From: Bifiguratus adelaidae
Taxonomy: Eukaryota; Mucoromycota; Endogonomycetes; Endogonales
Length of the DNA: 42,668 nt
Assembly: GCA_002261195.1 (NCBI GenBank)
Contig: MVBO01000037.1
Span: 11,187 to 53,854 of the forward strand
Reading direction: 5' to 3'
Below, piece after piece: positions 31,605 through 42,668 of this stretch. The notes under the pieces are model-generated. The model saw only the letters and a list, made by a program, of their open reading frames with translations. It did no database searches and had not been told where the DNA came from. The translations under genes were made by a program, and so were the position numbers. The first letter of the stretch is position 1. Each line of letters begins with the position of its first letter.

Positions 31605-34600
31605 TCAAGAGCTATAGAATGACTTGTTGCGTGGTACGGTGACCGGTTCAACGCTCCAAATCTGTTCGGCATATTCCTTGATGGCTCGGTCGCTGCGACG
31701 AAACGGGCATTGAGTTAAAGGTACAACCTAATCCTCACGTATACTCACGATGAAAATTTGCCCATGTATGCCGTACATAGAATACTCTTCTTTGCCCATG
31801 ACTCCTTGTCCCTGTACGCTGCATCGACCAAGTCTTGTGATTCGAGATCTAGGTTGTGGTGCCAATGAGAACTACGGTCCACTAGCCCCAAGGATAGCAC
31901 TTACAGGATGCAAAGTCAACGGAAATGAGGTAGTAGTCTTTACCAATGGTAATGGTGTTGATGAGAGGCTGGAAGATTTGAGCATCGCCAAAAGTTCCGG
32001 ATTCAATGGTCTGAATGACTGTTTCGAGATCGGGGTTCATTGGAACGTTACGATATCTGTGCATGACGCAATGAGAACTCGAAAAGCTCGAAGTAAAACC
32101 CGAGCATGCTCACCTTTGTGCATGCCGAAGGTCTTCGACTTGATCAGCCTTACAGCCAAAAAGGAAGATGTTGTCATCGCCAATCTCCTCCCAAATTTCA
32201 ATGTTAGCACCGTCAACTGTACCCAGAATGATACCACCGTTCAAGACGAATTTCATGTTGGAAGTACCAGATGCCTCAGTACCAGCGGTAGAGATATGCT
32301 GTGAGATATCGTTGGCAGGGATAATGACTTCGGCCAGAGATACATTGTAGTCGGGAATGAAGATAACCTTCAAGAGGTCTCCGATGTCAGGATCATTGTT
32401 CACCTTCTCGCCTACACTTGTAATGAGTTTAATCACCAGCTTGGCAATGTAGTAGCCAGGAGCAGCCTTGCCACCGAAAATGACTGTGCGGGGTACTACA
32501 TTCTTCTTCTCTGCTGCCGACATCTTTTTCAGAGTAAGATAACGATGAATGACGCCCAAAATGTTCATAAACTGGCGCTTATATTCGTGAATACGCTTGA
32601 CTTGAATGTCAAAAAGCGTATCGGGATTGACGTCGTAACCGCAGCGAGCCTTGATTAGTGCTGCCAAACGGACTTTGTTGTCATATTTCACCTTCATCCA
32701 CTTCCGTTGCAATGCCTTATCATCTGCATGCTTCGCCAGACCGGAGAGTTCAGAAAGGTGTTTCACCCAAGTTGAGCTGCTCAAGGTTTCGGTAATGAGG
32801 TCAGAGAGCTCAGGGTTACATTGGTGCAACCATCTTCGCGGAGTGATTCCGTTGGTCTTGTTCGTAAATTTGTCGCGGCCAAACACCCTGACAAAGTCGG
32901 CAAAGATCGTCTTTGCAATGATCTCCGAATGCAGCGCAGCAACTCCGTTCACCTTGTGAGATCCTACGCTACCTTGTGAGCAGCTCGTCACGTCATGGAA
33001 TCATTGGAATCTTACCGATCACGGCCAAGTAGGCCATTCGGACGAATTGGGGCGAACCTTCCTCAATAACGGACACACTACGAAGGAGATCGCGATCATT
33101 AGGGAACTTGGCTTCTACACCTTGCAAAAAGAACAGATTGATATCAAAGATGATTTGCAAGTGACGAGGCAAGATATTCTCCAGCATAGGTACGGACCAC
33201 TTTTCGAGAGCTTCAGGCAGAACAGTGTGGTTGGTGAATCCGAACGTGCGGGTCACAATGTCCCAGGCATCGTCCCAATCGAGACCTTCAAGATCTACCA
33301 AGACGCGCATCAATTCAGGAATAGCGAGGGTAGGATGGGTGTCTGTGTATGTGGGAACGAAAATGAGAACCAAGAAGTTTCAACAACATCATCCTTCCAT
33401 ACCGTTCAATTGAATGGCGACTTGATCTGGGAACTCGGACCAAGGGCGGCTGGTCTTCTTGAACCGGCGAACACTGTCAAACATCAGTATTGCAGATATT
33501 TTGATCGTTCAAGTAACATACATGTCGTGGAGAGAGGCGCAAACCCAAAAGAATTGTTGCTTCAAACGCAATTCCTTGCCGACCATATGGTTGTCGTTGG
33601 GATAGAGCACACTTGTGATGTTTTCTGCCTTCTTCTGTTCCTCGACAGCGCGATCGTAATCTCCAGCATTGAAAAGACTAAGGTCAAATTCCTTGCGAGG
33701 CTTGCTGGACCACAAACGGATATTGATTGTATTCTTGGTGTCATAGCCGGGGATGGGAACATCGTAGGCGACAGCTTGCACAACTTCACCGGCATCCCAT
33801 CGATAACGGGTTCTTCCCTGCTCGTCCGAGTATTTGCTAACATGACCATAGAAAGGTACCTCGATAGCGATATCCAAGCGAGGGAACTCCCATGGGTTGT
33901 CATAATTAAGCCAATAGTCAGGATACTCGGTTTGGTAACCATTCACAAGCCTGAGCGAGAAACGCCGGGCATCAGTATCTGGCCCTGAACATGCAGGAAC
34001 AAACTTACTTTTGTTGGAAAATACCATAGGTATACCGCAAACCGTAACCCCAGGCAGGATAATCCAACGTAGCCAAAGAATCCATATAACAGGCAGCCAG
34101 ACGACCGAGACCCCCATTTCCGAGAGCAGCGTCACGTTCTTCCTGCAACAAGTCCTCCATATTGAATCCCAGTTCCTTGACACCCTCTACGGAACGAATA
34201 CCACATTTAGAAAAGCTCGGGCAAACAGCTGAAATAGGAAATGTCACTTACCGGTATACTTGTCTTTCAATCCAAGTGCCAAAAGAGCATTGTCCATGGA
34301 TCGACCAAGCAAGAATTCCAGGGACAGGTAGTACACACGCTTGGGATCTTTGATGGTATGATACTAACAGGCGAAAGGTAAGCGGCGAGGTGCGTATGTT
34401 ATCTTCATACTTGCCTGTTGTGTGTCATTCCAATCCTTGATCAATCGATCACGAACGCTGTGTTCAAAGAGCATAAGCGGCCGCCTACAGACCGGGGGGA
34501 AAGCGCAGTTGGCATGGGAAACTTACGAGTGAGCAGTAGCCTGATAGGCACCAAAATTATCCATATTGTATGCATTGCGGGCAAGCGTGCTGTGCGTATG

Positions 34601-34891
34601 TTTGACGATGGACTCTTCAATAGAGGGAATGTCTGGAAAAGGAAGGTCCGCCTGTCAGCCAAGTCTTAGGCTTCGGCCACCTCTCTTTTGGTGGGTGGCA
34701 AACAATCCATGCCATGCATGCTTGCACTGCCATCCTCTCTGATACATACCATTTGGCTCATCCTTGCTGTATTTCTCCCAGATGGCCCGTGTCTCCGAAG
34801 GAACCGAAGCTAAAGCATCATCAAGCTTGTCCTTGGTGTACCCTGTAAAGCTTCTCTTGTGGTGTCTATCAGTTCCCGTATTCTCAGACAT
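31605..34891 (-). CDS. GPH1: Glycogen phosphorylase
   Basis: Twelve exons (34750-34891, 34527-34632, 34415-34457, 34252-34363, 34009-34186, 33522-33950, 33403-33473, 33016-33342, 32114-32963, 31905-32056, 31749-31848, 31605-31692) sum to 2598 nt, 865 residues, the usual length. It releases glucose-1-phosphate from glycogen with PLP. Seen: [104 protein letters not shown], and [15 protein letters not shown] with the PLP lysine. Intron 3 has a GC-AG border (GCAAGT). Exon 2 was started at the strong TTTTCCAG site because only that keeps frame. The leader is very pyrimidine-rich and ends in CCTTTTAG 19 nt before the ATG, so a 5'-UTR intron is possible. A CCCTAACCCT motif lies 153 bp upstream. Confidence 0.95.
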
Positions 34892-35231
34892 GTCGACGGT
34901 AAATAACTCTAAAAGGCAAGCAAGAGGGAAAGAGAGAGAGAGGGAGGGTGAAGAGAGCTGGGTCCCTCGCTCCAGGGGGTGAAAATCAAATACTCGGCGG
35001 GATGGTAAGTGACTGGCTGGTGGAACGACCGGTTGATCCATAGCCCTAACCCTGGATGCGGTTAGACATTGATCCCTGAAACGTTCTGTTTGCTTGTGGG
35101 TCAATGTGAAGCTAATATCGCTTGGCCTGGCGGGGGAAGTAAAGTTGTCATGTTACTCTACTCATTACCAATAAATCTTACAATGGAGCTATAATGTTAT
35201 TCATCCAAGCCCGGTAAATGTACGTGCGATA
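34892..35231. other. GPH1 upstream region
   Basis: Promoter/leader of glycogen phosphorylase and 3' end of the EHD gene. It holds a GA-rich tract on the plus strand (about 34917-34955) and the telobox-like motif at 35044-35053. No gene seen. Confidence 0.5.
35044..35053. promoter_or_regulatory. Telobox-like motif upstream of GPH1
   Basis: CCCTAACCCT, which on the other strand is AGGGTTAGGG. In fungi such motifs can bind Tbf1/Teb1-type factors at promoters; here it is at -153 of GPH1. It may instead be a telomere-repeat scar. Confidence 0.4.
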
Positions 35232-37293
35232 TTATAATCGTCTATTCGGCCGCATCTCTGCAGGAAGGGTATCCGGTACTTGCGCTCCATTCTGTACAGC
35301 TTTCGCTAGATGCATGGCTACTGCAAATTCATCAAACGTCAGATAGCCGTCGTCGTCCCAATCTGAGAGTCGCCAAATGTGTGCAAGGACGGGTTGAGCC
35401 AGGCCAGTTTCCATAAGGATTGGCCGTGCTTGAGCACCCGACACCTTCCCTTGTCGTGGTTCTAGAGAGTTAAAGATGGGTTGGTAGGTCGGGATGTCTA
35501 TGGAGCGATAATGAAAGTAAGATGGCGGAAGCGACCCGTCGGCAGGAGGGTCGAATGTTTCGAACGGATTTCGTTCGTACTTGCTTAACTCCCGGTTACC
35601 TTGCGGGAATTTGGCAATGAGCTTTGGTAGATCATTGGCTAGGGCCTATGACATCATCGTTCATCAATCCGCGCATACAGCATGTCTCATGAACCTACAT
35701 CCTCGGCTGCCTGTATCATCTCCGGCTTCAATGACTTAAATTTATCGAGATCCCAATTCGAGAGAATGCTCTTGAAGCGTTCCACGTTCGGAAAGTCACC
35801 TGCGCCAATGAAATTCAGTACTCACTGCACTCGCGCACACAGACTAACAATGTACCTGGAGAGAGATGGTAACGCTGCTGAATCTTGAGAAAAGTTTTGT
35901 CCAAATTGGCAATCAGCTCTTGCTGCTTCTTCTTCTTGCCAAACATTGCCGGCATATCGTTCTTCAATTGACCCACAATACATGCATGCACCTTGGCAAG
36001 GCGCGCACGCTTAACGATCGTGTTGATCTTACGCATGGCTGAGTTTTTGGGGAGGTCTCTTAGATCCTTGAGGAGATCGGCGTGTTCGGCATCGATGAGA
36101 GCGCGATTGTCTTCCAGGCAATTCGAGGGCTTTTCTGTCCAGAACGAACCAATGTACACTCGCATAACCTCTGGCGTTTGTACCACCTTCCCCAAAGACC
36201 ACATCATGGCACCATAGCTACATTTGCAAGTGTTAATCGACGACGACGGGCTCAAGGTGTATCATGGATGACTTACACCCGCATCAACTCCTGCTGGCTC
36301 ACCATATCCGACTTGTTGAGTACCACCTTTACTTTCTCCTCTTGGCCACGCAGCGCGCGGATGGTGCTCTTGAACTCGTTCGAAATATCCAGCTTATTGC
36401 AGTCAAACAACAAGATGACCATATCTGCCCGTTCGGCAAAGTATTCCACGGCTGCCGTAAAATCGTAGCCACGATCAATGGTCTGCTTGTCGCCCGCTAA
36501 CACTCCTGGTGTGTCGATAAATGTCATGTTCTCCAGAACGGGTGAGTTTGTTTGCGAAACCTGATTAGCACCGCAAACGATGAGTAAGGAGGGATCATGC
36601 GCAAGGTAAGGCGTACCTGGAAGCGGGAAAGGAAAGCTTGACCAAAGCGATTCAGGGACCGAAATGGCAGATTGACGTCGACAGCGGCGGCGTTGCCAGG
36701 AATTACCCTATCTTCATCTCCATGCATCACAGCAACGAATCGGTCCGTCTAACGTCGTAAAAATCCGAGGTTTAGAAGTCGCTCTTCGAACAAATAGGCA
36801 AGTCCAGCGCAACTTACCGTTGGCTCTACGCCAATATGCTCTCCTGGATAGTCATTTTCGATAAGATACTTGATAAAGGTTGTTTTTCCCTAAGCATTGT
36901 TAATAGGGGCCTTCAAACAACCCCAAGCAACCCTTCTTTCCAGTGACTTACAGTAGAGTACTGGCCAATGAGCAACACGAGAGGCTTGGCGCTGATATCA
37001 GCGTAGGTGAGCGGAGAGGAATGGAATGCTTCAAGCCAATGAGCCAGCTGTCCGAGACAAGTGAGACCATACAAGCGCTTACCCTCAAAGTTGTAGGTCA
37101 CCTCGAGCGGTTTTATCTTGTGATTGTATACTTTGCGGAGTCCTTCAATGACGTCCCTATAGTTGGGGTCTTGGTAAGCATTAACGTTGGCGCTTAGCCC
37201 AGGAGTGCTAACGTTGGAAGCCGCTCGACTGAGTGTGGGTGTAGTAGGGTGAGAAGTAGGCGTGAATGCAGCCAATGATGACTTTTCTGACAT
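35232..37293 (-). CDS. EHD-family dynamin-like ATPase
   Basis: Seven exons (36952-37293, 36818-36889, 36617-36748, 36277-36560, 35856-36217, 35699-35799, 35232-35645) give 568 residues. A Ser/Thr-rich start (1-35) is followed by the N-terminal helices (VIEGLRKVYNHKIKPLE), the P-loop GQYSTGKTTF split by intron 1, DTPGVLAGDKQ, and NKSDMVSQQELMRV, then the helical region and a C-terminal EH domain with the NPF-binding fold and an EF-hand loop DWDDDGYLTFDEF. The order (G domain then EH domain at the C-terminus) is that of EHD1-4/Rme-1. These form rings on membranes and act in endocytic recycling. Length is a little above animal EHDs (about 535) due to the N-terminal extension. Ends MRPNRRL. Confidence 0.92.
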
Positions 37294-37600
37294 AGGTAAA
37301 GCGGTGAGAGTCCAATTCGGGAATTCCTGGTTTCATTCCAATCTTTCTTGTGCACACAATGGATCGACAACATACAATTGATGAACAGATGGATAGCTAG
37401 CGATGTGATCTCAATGGCATTGAGCCTCGACTCTCGGGTGTATACTGGGAGCAGCAAAGTCCTCTTGTTCATCTTCCGTGTCATAGACCTCGGTAGGCAA
37501 TACCAATAAACACTGGGAGTCGCCTCCCCGGCCTAGTACTTTGGGCAGGCAAAGTAGGCTTGACTTTCGGGGCAATTTTCGCCATGGCACAATTTGGTAG
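37294..37600. other. Upstream region of the EHD gene
   Basis: No gene seen. It runs into the retroelement relic, so the EHD promoter is limited to about 300 bp before old gag sequence. Confidence 0.4.
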
Positions 37601-38290
37601 GCTTTGGGCATTAACCTGCCATATGCCGATGCTCCTGACAGTTGTAACAGATGACTGCCTTTGGCGCCAAGCTTTGATCCTTCTTGTCGGACAATCTATG
37701 GCTTACAATCCCTTCGAAATCGCTCGAACTCGACGTGCCGGGTGCCTTAGGCGTCATCATTGCTTTCCAGCTGGTTGACCGTCTTGTTCTGATTGGTCCC
37801 TGTCGTCATTGGTCATGCCGATTTAGCGAAAATATTCTTTGCTTTCTGCAGCTACTCTCCCTGCATCATTCAGCTTGACTGGCATAGAGGAAAAGATTGG
37901 TACCTGGAGATGTGTTGGCAATCCTCGGACATAGAACCTTAGAAGCTGCATGTCACTGTATTGTTGCTCTAGAGAGGCTAGTGTCCCGTTGAAGTAGGCT
38001 TGATAAAGTCTCCAGAAACGTTCTTCATAGGCGAACAATGACTCGTCATTCTTAGCTCGGAGATGCCCAAATCAAGCTAGGAACTGTGAAATTGCTCCGT
38101 TATCATTTTGCGATTGAACTCCGTTGTAAAGTCTTTCCGATCCTTAAAAACGCTCGTCCATAGCGCCATGAGACCATTTGCTGATACCTGAGGAATCCCA
38201 CCGGGTCTAATCGCTGGTCATCATCCAATCCGTCGCTTCAGCAGCCGATTCGATACACCGACATCCAAATCTTGGCGTTATCACCTCGTT
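37600..38290 (-). mobile_element. Ty3/gypsy-type gag relic
   Basis: The minus strand carries gag-like pieces in changing frames: EATDWMM near 38235, FTTEFNRKMITEQF near 38100-38145, FGHLRAKNDESLFAYEERFW (about 38025-38085), then LASLEQQYSDMQLLRFYVRG and LPTHLQVPIFSSMP (about 37880-37985). A CCHC zinc knuckle CYNCQEHRHMAG-stop-C lies at 37608-37649 (C-x2-C-x4-H-x4-C spacing, with a TAA inside it). No protease, reverse transcriptase or LTR was recognised. It is an old, truncated copy. Confidence 0.6.
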
Positions 38291-38745
38291 CAAATCTTGG
38301 AGGCGTGATATTTAGGCAAAAAGCCTAGTTCGCCGGCAAGCTTGGGTAGAGTGTGAGCAAAGGATAGCGTCTTTTCTGGCTTTTTAACTGCCTCTTCTTA
38401 TCGGTAGCGCCAAAGGAACGTCAGCGACCAAGGTATGGGTCACAATCGTGGTGAACCCGAGCGTTAAATCGCCTCTGTGACTTTTATAGCGTTGGTTTAA
38501 TGCTCGGGGGAAGTGTTGACATGCCCCAGACAAATATCAGATTTGCGGATAGAATTTGAGTGTCCTTTTGTCCATTGATACTGGTCAATGCGTCCCAAAC
38601 CCAATTATTGGGAAATGGAGTTGTTGCCAAAATGGCGTTTTCTGGAAGCGCTTTATCTGTTGAGCGGTGCAGGGACTCAAGATCACCTGCTTCTACTGTG
38701 TAAGATAGTTTCCGAACTTTACCAATGGATCAAGATTGGATCAGT
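38291..38745. other. Intergenic, no gene seen
   Basis: Between the gag relic and the end of the mitochondrial carrier gene. An open frame of 78 codons (38588-38824, plus) is probably chance. Confidence 0.4.
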
Positions 38746-40373
38746 CTATTTGACGTTCATTAACTCCTTACACCACTCGTACACTACAAAGCTAACACTG
38801 ATCGCCGGAGCGACCTTTAGATAATTGGGAATCATGCCCTTGTATAGACCCAAAACACCTTCCTTCCGTATCATGGTCGCCGCCGCATCCCAAGTGCCTT
38901 TGTACTTGTAAGCCATACTAGACATGCCCGTCACTTGCATTCGGCGACGCAGGACATCTAGCGGGTATGTAACGGTTTGCGCAATAGAGCCCGCAAGAGC
39001 ACCGCACGCAAGCTTTCGGCCTACTGAGGGTTGACTTTCGCCTGGAGGAGTCAGGTATTTTTTGATGAGTTCGTAACATTGGAAATTGAGAGCCACATAG
39101 GGCGCAACACCCTGTCATGGCTCCTTTAGTATCCAGCCAAGGTAGCATCAGCTTTAACCTACCAACAGTGTCGGCCACAGGCCTCTATATAAGCCCCACA
39201 CGCCTCCCTCATTCTTGTAGATATTTCGCATGGTGCCCCAGATGCCGGGAAGCTTTCGTGATTTGCCTCCTTCGGCCAAATTACCTTTTAGCGTTGCCGA
39301 TTGCACCGCTAAGCGCGTTCTTGTGATGTCTAGAGGATAAGTGCAGATTACAGATACAATGCCAGCAAGGGCACCAGCAGTGAGACGCCGCGGTGTGTCT
39401 AGCTCCTTCTTGCCTGGCTCCATAAGCAGCTAGAAGAGGGAATGTAAGTAGCTGGTTATGCAAACATCAAAATACGACGTACCAATTTGAACTGCTCATA
39501 GGCTGCAAATTGCATCGCGCTGTAAGGTACAATTCGCACAACGTTGGTACCATTGCCGCGAAGAAAGCCAAGGGGACCCTCTTCTTTCCACATCTTCACC
39601 AGGGTATGAACCACGCCCTTGTATTCGGCGGGTTCGGGGCCTTGTACCTACGGATGGATACGGTTATCATCCGAGTGTTCTGAAAATGATATAGGTAGCC
39701 TACCTGGAAGAGGATTTTCATTCTTTCAAAGGGAGATACGACTGTGCGAGACACAGCACCAGCAACACCGCCAGCAATCAAATGTTTGACGGTGTCGCCT
39801 GTGAAGCGTTCTTTCCAGAACGCTAACGTCAACGTTGATGTAGCGTTAAGGTGTTTGCTGGACGATGGAGTGATAGTTGGTGATTCCGGAGTTTTCCTGG
39901 CTGGAGCTTGAGAAGACTTTTCGTCCGCTTCGCGACGCAAACCGGCATCAGGAGGAGCTTGTGGTGTACGGGATTCGTCGATGAGCAATTGATCTCTCAT
40001 TAACGGTGTAGGTGATTTGCCGATGGCAGAGGCGACATCGCCGCTAGTGGCCATCGACTCAATGGATTTGGCATCAATCAGCTTTATAAAATCGATGGGA
40101 GGAATGGACGGATTCTTTGACGTGGTGCTGGTTTCTTCATGGGCAAGTGATTCAATAGCTTTCGTCGTCGGCTATGGAGCGCGTTAACATGAGTATGCGC
40201 CATATGCTGACAACCATAGGTTGCTAGACGCTTACCTCGTCAACTTTGCCCACTCCACCAAAAGCCTGAAACCATGCGCTCACAAGCCCTTTGGCGTCTT
40301 TGCTGGCCACCACGCCATCACCGTTACCAGAGGTACCGACCTCGCCTGCGCTTGCATTGTGAGACCCGGCCAT
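38746..40373 (-). CDS. Mitochondrial carrier (SLC25), nucleotide/CoA-type
   Basis: Five exons (40236-40373, 39704-40171, 39483-39647, 39163-39429, 38746-39111), all introns phase 0, 467 residues. The C-terminal 310 residues are three carrier repeats, each with the PX[DE]XX[KR] signature: SPFERMKILFQ, YPLDITRTRLAVQ, YPLDVLRRRMQV. The repeats also end in glycine/aromatic motifs such as GPLGFLRGNGTNVVRI and GLYKGMIPNYLKV. Sequence style resembles the SLC25A42/SLC25A24/YPR011C branch, which moves CoA, ATP-Mg or PAPS-like substrates across the inner membrane. The 150-residue N-terminal extension is Ser/Thr/Pro-rich and lacks EF-hands, so it is not a calcium-regulated SCaMC. The exact substrate is not resolved. 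Confidence 0.88.
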
Positions 40374-40577
40374 AGTTGTCTATAGGAAAGTTTGATTCGC
40401 TCTATAACGTGGTTTGCAAACTAGGAACGAGCGACAAGGGTGACGATATAGGCGCATCAGTAGTTTGTAAGATGTGTAATAGCCTATAGAGAGAGAGCCT
40501 TGCCAAAGGGACCTTGCAACGGCGCCATGTCTACCTTTTGTCCTTGCAAACAGCGCAACACCGAGAAATTGGACATT

Positions 40578-40589
40578 TGTGACGTCACA
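40578..40589. promoter_or_regulatory. CRE/ATF-type palindrome upstream of the carrier gene
   Basis: TGTGACGTCACA, identical to the 12-mer before RPT4, 205 bp before the ATG at 40373. Confidence 0.55.
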
Positions 40590-40762
40590 CTATATGGATA
40601 AGGGCATTCACGAGGAACAATGGAACGAGAGGACTTGTAGAACTCTATTTCGATATTCTTGCAGTGTATCCATCTTTTTTTGACTACATTATCAATAATA
40701 AAACAAAACTTGGCGGATATACAATGTATCTCCTCTTGTGTGGTAGCCGCGTTATCCCCCGA

Positions 40763-42488
<1,726 letters not shown>

Positions 42489-42668
42489 CGTTTATTCTTG
42501 CAGAACCAGGCTAGTAGATACTGGTGTAGGTGTGATATGTTTCTGTTGAGACTTTTGCTGCAGCCCTGTGATTCCGAATGACAGCAAAGGTAGCAAAAAC
42601 TACTTTTACGAGATAGACAAAGTAATATGAAAAGTGGGAGATCGCAACGGTTTGAATGGCAAACTCTC

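Noticed and set aside
33047-33988. Long plus-strand open frame (313 codons)
   Set aside because: Antisense to glycogen phosphorylase exons 6-8; no family similarity.

Overview
The window looks like nuclear DNA of a fungus. Genes are split by many short GT-AG introns (mostly 45-75 nt). The telomere-type repeat is TTAGGG. The gene content (Hog1-type MAP kinase, Zn2Cys6 regulator, fungal sugar porter, Stealth-family protein) is fungal. I cannot fix the species. Base composition, intron density and a Stealth gene would fit an early-diverging (Mucoromycota-like) fungus, but this is only an inference.

Region 1 (about 1-25 kb) is an accessory, decaying compartment. It holds broken or truncated copies of a sugar porter, a CDC14 phosphatase, a Stealth protein, a GNAT acetyltransferase, a Baeyer-Villiger-type monooxygenase, a DUF2264 protein, an aryl-alcohol dehydrogenase-like aldo-keto reductase, a second Zn2Cys6 regulator and an MFS exporter. 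It also holds a sulfite-oxidase-like gene with an internal deletion and a relic of the 5' end of 18S rRNA. Among these lie genes that still read well: a small UBP zinc finger (1.05-1.43 kb), a secreted CrtC/kievitone-hydratase-like protein (6.0-7.1 kb), a Zn2Cys6 regulator with one frameshift (9.85-12.18 kb), a small secreted cysteine-rich protein with a broken tandem copy (19.3 and 20.6 kb), and a fatty-acid desaturase (21.5-22.9 kb). Short TTAGGG arrays sit at the broken ends of two of the relics.

Region 2 (about 25-42.7 kb) is a compact housekeeping block. In order: purple acid phosphatase (-), a protein with three RING-like modules (+), proteasome ATPase Rpt4 (-), spliceosomal SmB (-), glycogen phosphorylase (-), EHD-family GTPase (-), mitochondrial carrier (-) and Hog1/Sty1-type MAP kinase (-). 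I could rebuild all eight with consistent exon phases: about 11 kb of coding sequence without a frameshift. This makes it unlikely that the lesions in region 1 are sequencing errors. The only decayed item here is a Ty3-type gag relic upstream of the EHD gene.

Functionally, region 2 combines stress signalling (Hog1), reserve-carbohydrate use (glycogen phosphorylase), protein turnover (Rpt4, RING), splicing (SmB), membrane traffic (EHD) and mitochondrial exchange. Region 1 is biased toward secreted proteins, transporters, oxidoreductases and regulators. This is the mix expected of a subtelomere-like or former metabolic-cluster region. ORF starts were taken at ATG codons, and exon limits were derived by hand from splice consensus and reading phase.
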